Origin: Citrifermentans bremense
GTDB lineage: Bacteria; Desulfobacterota; Desulfuromonadia; Geobacterales; Geobacteraceae
DNA length: 64,000 bases
Direction: 5' to 3'
Assembly: GCF_014218275.1 (NCBI RefSeq)
Contig: NZ_AP023213.1
Location: forward strand, 1,466,001-1,530,000
Position 1 is the first letter of the stretch. The number at the start of each line of letters is the position of its first letter. The notes beneath the pieces were generated by a model. That model was not told the DNA's origin, ran no database searches, and saw only the letters and a program-made list of their open reading frames with translations. The translations under genes were made by a program, and so were the position numbers. Below, piece after piece: positions 1 to 8,727 of this stretch.

Positions 1-744
1 AAGCCCTCCTATTCGCTGGGGCGGGAGCAGTACGTAAACTCGATGTTCGAGGAGATGAACGACTGGCTTCTGCGGCACGGGGTGCGGGAGGTGCTGGTCG
101 CCTGCCCCAACTGCCAGGTGATGTTCGAGCGCCTGGGGCACGGGATGCGGGTGCGCACGGTATGGGAGGCCTTGGCCGAGGCGGGACTCGAGCCGGAGCG
201 GGTGTCGGGGACGGTCACGGTCCACGACCCCTGCGTGATCCGCAACGCCGAGCCGGTGCACCGGGCGGTCCGCACGCTTCTTGAGCGCCAGGGGCTGGTG
301 GTCGAGGAGATGAAGCATGCCGGGAAGAAAACGGTCTGCTGCGGCAAGGGGGGCGGGGTGAACCTGTTGAACCCCTCCCTGGCAGGGGAGTGGGGGGAGC
401 TCCGCAAGAAGGAGGCGGACGGCAGGAGGGTGATCACCTACTGCGCCGGCTGCGTCCAGGCACTGGAACAACACACCCCGACCAACCACCTGGTGGACCT
501 GCTCTTCGCGCCGGCGCAGACGCTGGCCGGGAAGAAGAAGGGGGCCAAAGCCCCCATCACCTACCTGAACCGGCTGCGCCTCAAGATGTCGTTCAAAAAG
601 AAGAAGGGGAACGCGGTGCTCAGGGAGCGAAGCTTCGTGGCGCAGCAGGCGCTGCAGAAAAGACGCAGGTGGAAGATCCCTTTCACGCAGATACTCTGCG
701 GCATAGCCGCGGCTGCAGCCGGGATGCACTGGTTATCCCTCTGA
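1..744 (+). CDS. Fe-S oxidoreductase, C-terminal part (CCG domains)
   Basis: The reading frame is open from base 1, so this is the 3' part of a gene that begins before the window. The visible 247 residues hold two cysteine-rich CCG units: CPNC near residue 35 and HDPC with VCCGKGGG around residues 76-118, then YCAGC near 150. These units bind a noncubane [4Fe-4S] cluster or transfer electrons in heterodisulfide-reductase-like, GlcF-like and LutA-like proteins. The C-terminus is very basic and ends in a hydrophobic stretch that may touch the membrane. The electron donor and substrate cannot be told from this fragment. The domain call is secure; the specific enzyme is not. Confidence 0.8.
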   Translation, partial: KPSYSLGREQYVNSMFEEMNDWLLRHGVREVLVACPNCQVMFERLGHGMRVRTVWEALAEAGLEPERVSGTVTVHDPCVIRNAEPVHRAVRTLLERQGLVVEEMKHAGKKTVCCGKGGGVNLLNPSLAGEWGELRKKEADGRRVITYCAGCVQALEQHTPTNHLVDLLFAPAQTLAGKKKGAKAPITYLNRLRLKMSFKKKKGNAVLRERSFVAQQALQKRRRWKIPFTQILCGIAAAAAGMHWLSL

Positions 745-757
745 CACCAGGCACGTG

Positions 758-2998
758 TCACCGCCTCCCTTTTGACTGCGTATCCTGCAACTGCCGGTGG
801 AATATCTCGGGATCGCTGGTGGGGCGGCGGCAGCTGCGGCTCTCGCAGAGATAAGCCATGGCGCGCCCGCCGTCGGCCTTCCTATCCCTGACCAGCTGGA
901 GCAGCTCGCCCGCCTGTTCCAATTCATCCCCCTCGCAAAAAACCACCAGGGCACGGTTGGGAAGATAGACGCGGCGCAGCTTGTCCAGCAGCGGGGCGGC
1001 CGCCTCACGTTTCCCGCGCGGCGCGACTATGACGATCTCGCGCGGCAGGTCCTGCAGGTAATCTACTGCCAGGAGCATTTCGGTAAGCGCCGTGGGTGAG
1101 GAGGCGAGCTGGGTCGAGAAGGCATCCAGCGCCCGCTGCGCCTGGTCCAGCATCTGCTGCTCGCCGGTGAGCGCGTAGAGCCTCAGTAGGTTCATGATCA
1201 TGACCGAGTTGCCGGAGGGGATCACGCCGTCGTAGGCGGGCTTCTCCCTGGAGATCAGCTCCTCGTGGAAGGGGCCGGTCATGAAATAGCCCCCCGCCTC
1301 ACTGTCCTCGAACTGCTCCTGCACCTGCGCTGCCAGTTCGAGCGAGCGCTTGAGCCAGGGCAGCTCGCCCGTTGCCTCGAAGAGATCGACGAGCCCTGCT
1401 ATGAAGAAGGCGTAGTCGTCCAGGAACCCCACCCCCTTCGGCTCCCCTTCCTGGTAGCTGTGGCAAAGCCTTCCCTGAGACATCACGTTTTCCAGCAGGA
1501 ACGTCGCCGCCCCGCGCGCCGCGTCGATAAGCGCCGGGTCGTTCAGCACCAGCCCCCCGCGCGCGAAGGCGGATATGGCGAGGCCATTCCACGAGACCAG
1601 GACCTTCTCGTCCCTCAAGGGAAGCGGGCGCCGCTGCCGCGCCCGGTAGAGATCCTGGCGCGCGTCGGTTAGCAAGCGCTCCAGCTCGTCCTTCGGGAGC
1701 ATCAACTCTTCAGCCAGGTGCTGCATGCTCTTCTCCCGGTGCAGGATGCTCCGCCCCTCGAAGTTCCCCTCCCTGGTGATGTCGTAGCAGGCGGCCACGA
1801 CCCGGGCCCGCTCCGCGCCTAACGCCGCGTCCAGTTCCTCCGGAGTCCAGGTAAAGAACACCCCTTCCTCACGGTGACCGCTCTCGTTGAGGCTGTCCGC
1901 GTCGGTGGCGGAGTAGAAGCCTCCTTGCGGGCTCGTCATGTCGCGTTGCAGGTAGCGCAGGATCTCCCCGGCGACCTGGGCGAAACGGTGGTCCCCTGTC
2001 GCCTGATACCCCTCAAGGTAGGCTGCCGCCAGTCTTGCGTTGTCGTAGAGCATCTTCTCGAAGTGCGGGATGAGCCACGCCGAATCGGTAGCGTAGCGGT
2101 GAAAGCCGCCGCCCGCCTGGTCGTAGATCCCTCCTGCGGCCATGCGCCGCAGGGTGTGCTGCGCCATGAACAGCGAGTTTTTATCGCCGCGTCGCAGGTA
2201 GTCGCGCAGCAGAAGGCTTAAAGGGAGCGAACTGGGGAACTTCGGCGCGCCGACGACCCCGCCGTTTTTGGCGTCGAACCGTTCCTGGTAAGCCTCAATC
2301 ACCCCATCCAGGGAGATCTCCTTTTCGGGGGGCTCGCCCCCCATCGGCGCCAGCATGCCGCGGATCGCCTCGGTAAGCTGCACCCCCGCGTGGGTCACCC
2401 GCTCCGGTGCCTGCCGGTAGGTCTCCCGGATCCTCTGCAACAGGCTCAGGAACCCGATGCCGCCCGGATAATCGCGGGGCGGGAAATAGGTGCCGCCGTA
2501 GAAGGGTTTTCGGTCGGGCGTGGCGAAGACGTTGAGCGGCCATCCCCCCTGCATCCCCATGGCGTGGACGGCGGTCATGTAGACGGTGTCGACGTCGGGG
2601 CGCTCCTCGCGGTCCACCTTGATGGCGATGAAGTTGGCGTTGAGAAAGCGCGCGATCTCCTCGTCCTCGAACGATTCCTCCTCCATCACGTGGCACCAGT
2701 GGCAGGTGGCGTAGCCGATGCTGACCAGGACCGGCCGGGTCAGGCGCCGCGCAAGTTCGAAAGCCTCGTCCCCCCAGGGGAACCAGTTCACCGGGTTGTG
2801 GGCGTGTTGCAGGAGATAGGGGCTCGTCTCCAGGAAAAGACGGTTCGTGTATTTCGCCTTTCCGCCAGGCGTGAGGTGCCGAGTGCGCGGCCGGTAGGAT
2901 TTCCCCCTGCGCCGGCGCGCCTGTTCGAACAGCTCTGCCGGGGGAGGGGGGACCTCGCCGCTGCCGGGGAGCGGGGTATAGACAGGTTCGTTTTCCAT
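758..2998 (-). CDS. YyaL/SSP411-type thioredoxin-domain protein (DUF255)
   Basis: A 746-residue protein, the usual length of the YyaL/spermatogenesis-associated protein 20 family. The N-terminal third has a thioredoxin-like fold with the motif [12 protein letters not shown] and, further on, DREERPDVD and GGWPLNVF. The remainder resembles an (alpha/alpha)6 barrel of the N-acylglucosamine 2-epimerase type. The ATG is preceded by GGGAGGT at good spacing on the minus strand. The cellular role of this family is not established; a redox or sugar-modifying function is only suggested by the folds. It converges with the Fe-S gene on its left with 13 bp between stop codons. Confidence 0.9.
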   Translation of the reverse strand: MENEPVYTPLPGSGEVPPPPAELFEQARRRRGKSYRPRTRHLTPGGKAKYTNRLFLETSPYLLQHAHNPVNWFPWGDEAFELARRLTRPVLVSIGYATCHWCHVMEEESFEDEEIARFLNANFIAIKVDREERPDVDTVYMTAVHAMGMQGGWPLNVFATPDRKPFYGGTYFPPRDYPGGIGFLSLLQRIRETYRQAPERVTHAGVQLTEAIRGMLAPMGGEPPEKEISLDGVIEAYQERFDAKNGGVVGAPKFPSSLPLSLLLRDYLRRGDKNSLFMAQHTLRRMAAGGIYDQAGGGFHRYATDSAWLIPHFEKMLYDNARLAAAYLEGYQATGDHRFAQVAGEILRYLQRDMTSPQGGFYSATDADSLNESGHREEGVFFTWTPEELDAALGAERARVVAACYDITREGNFEGRSILHREKSMQHLAEELMLPKDELERLLTDARQDLYRARQRRPLPLRDEKVLVSWNGLAISAFARGGLVLNDPALIDAARGAATFLLENVMSQGRLCHSYQEGEPKGVGFLDDYAFFIAGLVDLFEATGELPWLKRSLELAAQVQEQFEDSEAGGYFMTGPFHEELISREKPAYDGVIPSGNSVMIMNLLRLYALTGEQQMLDQAQRALDAFSTQLASSPTALTEMLLAVDYLQDLPREIVIVAPRGKREAAAPLLDKLRRVYLPNRALVVFCEGDELEQAGELLQLVRDRKADGGRAMAYLCESRSCRRPTSDPEIFHRQLQDTQSKGRR

Positions 2999-3173
2999 GG
3001 GTTACCTCCCGGTGCAGGCAGAGCGTCCGGCGGCGTGCCACCGCCTTGCCCTGCGGCCGCCGGATGCCGCGGGTTGATTTTGCACAAGGTCTAACTTTAG
3101 CAGGTTTGTGGCCGCCGGTCGCAAGGCGAGGAGGGATATTGAACAGGGAAGTGAGAATGAGGCGCCGGTGCGG

Positions 3174-3743
3174 CTACCCCAGGCGGGATACGCGACCGGC
3201 GTCGAGCATGGAGAAATAGAGCTGCGAGTGCTTGTTCGGGGGGGAGGCCCGGATTCCTTCCCTTACGTGAACCCGGCGCGGCGGGCGGTTGCCGCGAGAA
3301 TGCCCATAGCTTACGTCTGCCTGCAGGTACTCTTCGGTGATCAGCTTGAATTCCTTGCGCGCCACCGACAGCGTCATTTCGAAGACGCGGCAGATGCGGG
3401 GTTCCTTGAAGGCCCTGAGCAGCATGGTGTAAAACCCGATGCTCCAGCGCTTGTTAAGCAGGGCAAGACGCAACTGTTCGAACACCCTGTTTCCTGTAGG
3501 CCCGGTCAGGTCCCACTCCACCCCCGGCTGGGTCTCGCTTTTTTGCCTAAGGTCGCTGCACCAGGTCCCAGGATGCTGCCACAAAAGCGCATCGATATGT
3601 TTTGATTCGTCGCGGGCAAGTTTTTCGAAGATCCGCTTGCCGGCGAGGTCGACTACCTCCAAAGCCGCCTGCCGGTAGATATCGTAGCTTTTTTTCTCTA
3701 TGATCACCGCAAAACGCACCGCCTCTGCAATGAAGTCTCGCAT
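3174..3743 (-). CDS. Ferritin-like/rubrerythrin-type protein
   Basis: A 189-residue protein starting with MRDFIAEAVRFAV. The first helices carry a rubrerythrin-like pattern (EKKSYDIYRQAAL, then ARDESKHIDALL), giving Glu and ExxH ligands for a di-iron site in a four-helix bundle; a later helix holds ARKEFKLITEEYLQ. No C-terminal rubredoxin domain with CxxC pairs is present. The last 35 residues are Arg/Pro rich and do not look like part of the fold. The start was placed at 3743 because GGAAGG lies just upstream; an upstream in-frame ATG at 3833 lacks such a site. Peroxide or iron handling is likely but inferred. Confidence 0.72.
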   Translation of the reverse strand: MRDFIAEAVRFAVIIEKKSYDIYRQAALEVVDLAGKRIFEKLARDESKHIDALLWQHPGTWCSDLRQKSETQPGVEWDLTGPTGNRVFEQLRLALLNKRWSIGFYTMLLRAFKEPRICRVFEMTLSVARKEFKLITEEYLQADVSYGHSRGNRPPRRVHVREGIRASPPNKHSQLYFSMLDAGRVSRLG

Positions 3744-4025
3744 CTTTCCTTCCTTTAAAGTCGTACCCCTCAAGGCCAGCCGCATGCGCCTGTTTTGGTT
3801 ACAGCTTTTTAACATTCGCAATGTTAGCTGCACTGGTAATGGGAGTCAACTTCGTTAATATTAAAGGGAAGGTGGCGGCTTGGTCATGAGACCTGCAGCC
3901 AGAGCGGTTCATCTGCGCCAGGCGCGTCTTCCTCCCATCGGCTACAAAATGCCCACTTTCGGCATCGTGTGTGGTATGGTGGCGCCTTTGCCGCAATTCA
4001 CGCAATCCAGAAGGAAACAGAGTAC

Positions 4026-4925
4026 ATGACAATCAAATGGTATCCGGGGCACATGAGCAAGGCCCTCGAACAGATCTCCGAGCTGGTCCGCAAAATCGAC
4101 GTGATCATAGAGGTGCTAGATGCGCGCCTTCCGTTCTCCAGCTCCAATCACCTGCTGGAGCAGGTCCGGCGGAACAAGCCCTGTATCAAGGTTTTGAACA
4201 AGAACGACCTCGCCGACCCGGCAGTCACCAGGGCATGGGTGCAGCATTTCCAGAAGGCGTCCGGTGTGCGCGCCCTGCCGCTGGTAGCGAAGAACATACC
4301 CGAAGCGAAGAACCTGGTGAAGCTCATCAAGCAGGTTTGCCCCAACCGTGGCAACCCAGGCTACCCGATCCGGACCATGGTGGTCGGCATTCCCAACGTG
4401 GGGAAGTCGACGCTGATCAACACACTTGCGGGGAAATCGATCGCCAAGGTGGGTGACAAGCCGGCGGTGACCCTGAAACCGCAGCAGATCGACCTGCGAA
4501 ACGGGATACTTCTTTTCGACACCCCGGGGCTTCTCTGGCCGGTGATGGACGACCAGGGGGGCGCCTACCGGCTGGCGGCAAGCGGGGCCATCGGCGCCAA
4601 TGCGCTCGACTACACCAACGTCGGCGTCTTCGCGGCGGCGTACATGATGCGGCGCTACCCGGAGCTGCTCAAGGAGCGCTACAAGCTGGATGAGCTGCCG
4701 GAGTTGCCGTACGAGATGGTGGAGGCTGTGGGGCGCTGCCTCGGCTGCCTGATGACCGGCGGCGTGGTCGACGTGCACCGGGCCGCTGAGACGTTTTTGC
4801 GGGAATTGAGGGCGGGGAAGGCGGGGCGGATCAGCTTCGAGGAGCCCGGCACCCCGGCAGATATCGAGGCGGAGTTGTTGAAGATGGCCGGAATAGAGCA
4901 GCGGGCGCAGGAGCAGATTTTCTGA
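4026..4925 (+). CDS. rbgA: Ribosome biogenesis GTPase RbgA/YlqF
   Basis: A 299-residue circularly permuted GTPase that helps mature the 50S subunit. The N-terminal WYPGHMSKAL motif is diagnostic for RbgA/YlqF. Permuted order is visible: G4 NKND near residue 58, then G1 GIPNVGKST near 122-130, then G3 DTPG near 164. The C-terminal domain holds the helical RNA-binding region. The start is ATG 4026; a longer in-frame start at 3969 would add residues with no similarity to the family. Stands alone on the plus strand. Confidence 0.93.
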   Translation: MTIKWYPGHMSKALEQISELVRKIDVIIEVLDARLPFSSSNHLLEQVRRNKPCIKVLNKNDLADPAVTRAWVQHFQKASGVRALPLVAKNIPEAKNLVKLIKQVCPNRGNPGYPIRTMVVGIPNVGKSTLINTLAGKSIAKVGDKPAVTLKPQQIDLRNGILLFDTPGLLWPVMDDQGGAYRLAASGAIGANALDYTNVGVFAAAYMMRRYPELLKERYKLDELPELPYEMVEAVGRCLGCLMTGGVVDVHRAAETFLRELRAGKAGRISFEEPGTPADIEAELLKMAGIEQRAQEQIF

Positions 4926-5008
4926 CCAGCCGGCGGGCCGCTCTTCTTCTGCTGCTTTCCTTTTCCAGCAGCCGCGGCGTCACCAGTCGATTTCCCCCTC
5001 CCTGACCC

Positions 5009-5029
5009 TCCCCCTCCAGGGGAGGGGGA
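5009..5029. repeat. GC-rich intergenic inverted repeat
   Basis: TCCCCCTCC and GGAGGGGGA form a 9-bp stem with a 3-base loop between rbgA and the sensor kinase gene. Similar C-run/G-run palindromes occur at 38241-38260 and around 46714-46747, so this is a dispersed repeat class rather than a dedicated terminator. Confidence 0.55.
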
Positions 5030-5063
5030 AGAGCTAGACCCTATCAGCAGCACCGGGATCAGC

Positions 5064-6857
5064 ATGGGAACATTCCTTCAGACAGCATCCCTTTTCTTTG
5101 CAGGACCCACCTTGCCGTGCCGCCGGCGGCAGCCTTTGGTCGTCCTGGCCCAGATGCTCCTTTGGGCCCTGCTCGTCGTTCCCGTCTGCGGCGCCGCCGA
5201 ATCTGCGGCCGGCGTCAGGACCGTCATCGTCGGCGGCGACCGCGACTACCCCCCTTACGAGTTCATCGACAAATCGGGCCACCCTGCCGGCTACAACGTG
5301 GATCTCACCCGGGCCATAGCCGACGTCATGGGGATGAAGGTCGAATTCCGCCTGGGCGGCTGGTCCGGGATGCGCAGCGCGCTGCAAAGCGGGAAGGTGG
5401 ACGTGCTGCAGGGGATGTCGTACTCGCAGGAGCGCTCCTCCGAAGTCGACTTTTCCGTCCCCCATGCCGTCGTCAACCATGCAGTCTTCGCCCGCAAGGA
5501 CTCCCCCTACGTCTCATCGCTTGATGATCTCAAGGGTAAGACGGTGGCGGTGCATCGGGCGGGAATCATGCACGACTATCTGGTCCGGCAAGGGGTGGGG
5601 GGGAAGCTGACCCTGACCGATACTCCGGCCGACGCACTCAGGATGGTCGCTTCCGGCCGCGCCGACTTCGCCGTGGTTGCCATCGTTCCCGGTATGTACA
5701 TGATCCGGGAGCTGAAGCTCTCCAACCTTGTCCCGGTGCTGCGCAACGTCGCCACCCATCGCTACTGCTACGCGGTGAAGAAGGGGAACGCGGAGCTCTT
5801 GTCCCGCTTCAACGAGGGGCTGGCGATACTGAAGAAGACCGGCCAGTACGACGCGATCCACAACAGGTGGCTCGGCGTCGTGGAGCCGCAGACGATAGAC
5901 TGGTGGACCTTCGCGAAGTACGCGGCGGTCGTGGTGGTGCCGCTCGTGCTCCTTCTGGGCGGTTTCGCCCTCTGGTCCCGCACCCTGCACCGTCAGGTCG
6001 CCCTGCGCACGGCGGACCTCACCCGCGAGATCGCCGAAAGGCGCCAGGTGGAGGAGGAGCTCCGCCTGAACCAGCAGCAACTGGTGCAGGCGGACAAGAT
6101 GGCTGCCCTGGGGGTGCTGGTTTCCGGCGTCGCCCACGAGATCAACAACCCGACCGGCGTCATCCTTCTCGAGGTCCCGATCCTGAAGCGGTTCCATGAC
6201 GACTCCGTGAAGATCCTGGAGCGCTACTACGAGGAGAACGGAGACTTCAGCTGCGGCGGGCTCCCCTATTCACGGATGCGCCAGGAGATCCCCAGGTCCC
6301 TGGAGAAGATCCAGGACGCCGGCAAGCGTATCAAGCGCATCGTGGCCGACCTGAAGGATTTCGCCCGCCGGGACGAGACCGACTGCAACGAGATCCTGGA
6401 TCTGAACGCGGCGGCCAAAGCGGCGGTGCGCCTGGTCGAGCCGACCATCCACAAGGCGACCACGCGCTTCAGCGCCGAGTACCGCAAGTCGCTGCCGCGC
6501 ATCCGTGGGAACCGCCAGCGCATCGAGCAGGTGCTGGTCAACCTGATACTTAACGCCTGCCAGGCGCTTCCCGACCCGGAGCGGGCCATCGAGCTGACCA
6601 CCTGGCACGACGTTTTCCGCAACCAGGTGGTCCTGCGCCTGCGGGACCAGGGCACGGGGATCGCCCCCGAGCACCTGTCGCGCCTGACCGACCCGTTTTT
6701 CACCACAAAACAGGACCAGGGGGGGACCGGCCTCGGGCTCTCGGTCTCGGCGGGGATCGTCAAGGAGCATGGCGGGAACCTGCAATTCGAGTCGAACGGG
6801 GAGGGGACCACGGTCACCCTGACCCTGCCGGTGTACCACGAGGAGAACAACGCATGA
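5064..6857 (+). CDS. Sensor histidine kinase with periplasmic solute-binding domain
   Basis: A 597-residue hybrid receptor. A signal-like hydrophobic segment (residues about 25-43) precedes a SBP_bac_3 domain (about 52-272, with RDYPPYEFIDKSG and the DFSVP strand). One membrane helix follows at about 284-304, then a short coiled linker, an HisKA box (VAHEINNP, His358), and a HATPase_c domain with N box NLILNACQAL, G1 DQGTGI and G2 GGTGLGLSV. It probably senses a small solute directly, as amino-acid-binding receptors do. Its stop overlaps the start of the response regulator by 4 bp, so the pair is translationally coupled. Given the dicarboxylate transporter downstream, a C4-dicarboxylate signal is plausible but not shown. 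The exact start is uncertain within the signal region. Confidence 0.88.
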   Translation: MGTFLQTASLFFAGPTLPCRRRQPLVVLAQMLLWALLVVPVCGAAESAAGVRTVIVGGDRDYPPYEFIDKSGHPAGYNVDLTRAIADVMGMKVEFRLGGWSGMRSALQSGKVDVLQGMSYSQERSSEVDFSVPHAVVNHAVFARKDSPYVSSLDDLKGKTVAVHRAGIMHDYLVRQGVGGKLTLTDTPADALRMVASGRADFAVVAIVPGMYMIRELKLSNLVPVLRNVATHRYCYAVKKGNAELLSRFNEGLAILKKTGQYDAIHNRWLGVVEPQTIDWWTFAKYAAVVVVPLVLLLGGFALWSRTLHRQVALRTADLTREIAERRQVEEELRLNQQQLVQADKMAALGVLVSGVAHEINNPTGVILLEVPILKRFHDDSVKILERYYEENGDFSCGGLPYSRMRQEIPRSLEKIQDAGKRIKRIVADLKDFARRDETDCNEILDLNAAAKAAVRLVEPTIHKATTRFSAEYRKSLPRIRGNRQRIEQVLVNLILNACQALPDPERAIELTTWHDVFRNQVVLRLRDQGTGIAPEHLSRLTDPFFTTKQDQGGTGLGLSVSAGIVKEHGGNLQFESNGEGTTVTLTLPVYHEENNA

Positions 6858-8266
6858 TCGAGAACGTCTATCCCGGCTTCGGGATCCTGCTGGTAGACGA
6901 CGAGCCGGACTGGCTCGGTTCGTTGGCGCTGACCCTGGAGACTTACGGCGGGATCAACAACATCAAGACCTGCTGCGACAGCCGGCAGGTGCTCTCGCTC
7001 CTGGAAGAGGGGGGGATCGGGCTGGTGCTGCTTGACCTGACCATGCCGCACCTCTCCGGCGAGGAGGTGCTGAAGCAGATCGCTGAGCAGCACCCGGAGA
7101 TCGCCGTTATCGTGGTCTCGGGGTTGAACCAGGTCGAAACCGCCGTCAGCTGCATGAAACTCGGCGCCTTCGATTACTGCGTCAAGACCGACGAGGCGGA
7201 CCGGATCGTCGGGAGCGTTTTGCGCGCCATCCGGATGGTCGAGATGAGAAGCGAGTTCCAGGAGGTTTCCAGCAGGCTCATCTCGCGGGAACTCTCCCAT
7301 CCCGAGGCGTTTTCCTCCATCGTCACCGCGGACCGCTCCATGCTCGACATCTTCTCCTATGTGGAAGCTGTGGCCAAAAGCCCGCAGCCGCTTCTGATCA
7401 CGGGGGAGAGCGGAGTGGGGAAGGAACTGATCGCCCAGGCGGCGCACCGGCTGAGCGGCTGCCGCGGCAAGCTCATCACTGTGAACGTGGCGGGGCTCGA
7501 CGACACCGTCTTCGCCGATACCCTCTTCGGGCACGTGCGGGGCGCGTTCACCGGCGCGGACCAGGCCCGGCGCGGGATGGTGGAGGAGGCGGCGGACGGC
7601 ACCCTTTTCCTTGACGAGATCGGCGACCTGAGCATCCCTTCCCAGGTGAAGCTTTTGCGCCTGCTCCAGGAGCGCGAATATTTCCCCTTGGGGTGCGACC
7701 TTCCCAAGCGGCTGCGCGCCAGGGTGATCGTTGCCACCCACCAGAACCTCTCCGCCAAGGAGAGCGCCGGAAGCTTCCGCCGGGACCTCTACTACCGGCT
7801 GCGCACCCACCGGGTGCAGATCCCCCCCCTCAGGGAGCGTCGCGGCGATATTCCGCTTTTGCTCGACCATTTCCTGGGGGAAGCCGCCGAGACCCTGGGC
7901 AAGAAGAAGCCGACCCCGCCCAAGGGGCTGGCACAGTTCCTTTGTACCTACAGCTTTCCCGGCAACGTCCGGGAATTGAAGGCCATGGTTTACGATGCGG
8001 TCAGCGTGCATAGGGACCGCATGCTATCGATGGACAGCTTCGTGAAAGCGGTCGAGTCGGCCCAGGCCGAGTCCGGACCCACCCAAGCCGCGGCGCCGAA
8101 GCAAAACCCCTTTTCCGGCTTCGACGAGCTGCCGACATTCAGCGACGCCGCCGCGTTCCTGGTGCAGGAGGCGCTGGACCGGGCCAACGGCAACCAGACA
8201 CTGGCGGCGAGGCTTCTGGGGATCTCGCAACCTGCCCTCAGTAAACGGCTGAAGATGCGCCACTAG
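6854..8266 (+). CDS. Sigma-54-dependent response regulator (NtrC/DctD class)
   Basis: A 470-residue regulator. The receiver domain has the acidic pair VDDEPD (14-19) and phosphoacceptor Asp61 in LLDLTMP. The AAA+ domain has Walker A GESGVGKE (185-192), the sigma-54 contact loop GAFTGA (231-236), and DEIGDL for Walker B. The C-terminus carries a Fis-type helix-turn-helix (GNQTLAARLLGISQPALSKRL). ATGA overlaps the kinase stop. Its likely target is the sigma-54 promoter at 8641-8656, with the symmetric half-sites at 8438-8492 as its enhancer site; that link is inference from position. Confidence 0.93.
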   Translation: MIENVYPGFGILLVDDEPDWLGSLALTLETYGGINNIKTCCDSRQVLSLLEEGGIGLVLLDLTMPHLSGEEVLKQIAEQHPEIAVIVVSGLNQVETAVSCMKLGAFDYCVKTDEADRIVGSVLRAIRMVEMRSEFQEVSSRLISRELSHPEAFSSIVTADRSMLDIFSYVEAVAKSPQPLLITGESGVGKELIAQAAHRLSGCRGKLITVNVAGLDDTVFADTLFGHVRGAFTGADQARRGMVEEAADGTLFLDEIGDLSIPSQVKLLRLLQEREYFPLGCDLPKRLRARVIVATHQNLSAKESAGSFRRDLYYRLRTHRVQIPPLRERRGDIPLLLDHFLGEAAETLGKKKPTPPKGLAQFLCTYSFPGNVRELKAMVYDAVSVHRDRMLSMDSFVKAVESAQAESGPTQAAAPKQNPFSGFDELPTFSDAAAFLVQEALDRANGNQTLAARLLGISQPALSKRLKMRH

Positions 8267-8437
8267 CACTCCACAGCGCTCCTGCACCGCTCTTCCATCC
8301 GACCCCTGCGGTTTCCTCGCTCTAGATTCCAGTTCCCTCCCTTCGCGAAACGCTGCGCCCCGGACCCCGTCAAGGGAGGGGACCATACCGCGGCAATCCC
8401 AGATCATCCTGCAAAATGCTCCCTTAACCCTCGCCGC

Positions 8438-8492
8438 ATAACCGGCTAATTAAGTGGCATAACCTGCGGTTATAACGATAATCAGCGGTTAT
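8438..8492. promoter_or_regulatory. Candidate enhancer site for the sigma-54 regulator
   Basis: Four half-sites: ATAACC at 8438-8443 and 8459-8464, GGTTAT at 8468-8473 and 8487-8492. The inner pair forms a perfect palindrome with a 3-base centre (TGC). Repeats of the same half-site are spaced 21 and 19 bp, close to two helical turns, so dimers would bind one face of the DNA. The site lies about 150-200 bp upstream of the -24/-12 element, the usual place for an enhancer-binding activator. Confidence 0.6.
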
Positions 8493-8640
8493 AGGTAGGC
8501 TCATCTTCCCGGAATCACGACGTTTTTGCCTTGTTCATCCATTGATACATTGCTGGTGGTTATGACTGTTCCTGCTGCATCTGGGCGTGGTTTTCTGGAT
8601 TTTGCTAGTATAATCGATGACTTGAAGCGGTGCGCGGTTT

Positions 8641-8656
8641 TGGCATCATGCCTGCT
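8641..8656 (+). promoter_or_regulatory. Sigma-54 (-24/-12) promoter candidate
   Basis: TGGCATCATGCCTGCT matches the sigma-54 consensus with GG and GC separated by exactly 10 bases. It lies 71 bp before the transporter start codon and follows a gene for a sigma-54 activator. Confidence 0.65.
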
Positions 8657-8727
8657 CTAGGGAAGTTAGAAATTGAAGCGAGGTGCAACGGCCCTCGCTA
8701 AAGCTAACCCCGACAGAGGAGGTCGTC

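Larger units (their letters stand above)
8267..8727 (+). other. Intergenic regulatory region before the Dcu transporter
   Basis: 461 bp without a convincing gene. It holds the symmetric ATAACC/GGTTAT half-sites (8438-8492) and a -24/-12 promoter (8641-8656), described separately. No clear terminator follows the response regulator gene. Confidence 0.7.

Noticed and set aside
6266-8011. 581-codon minus-strand frame opposite the kinase/regulator pair
   Set aside because: Crosses two coupled, clearly real genes and has shadow-type composition.
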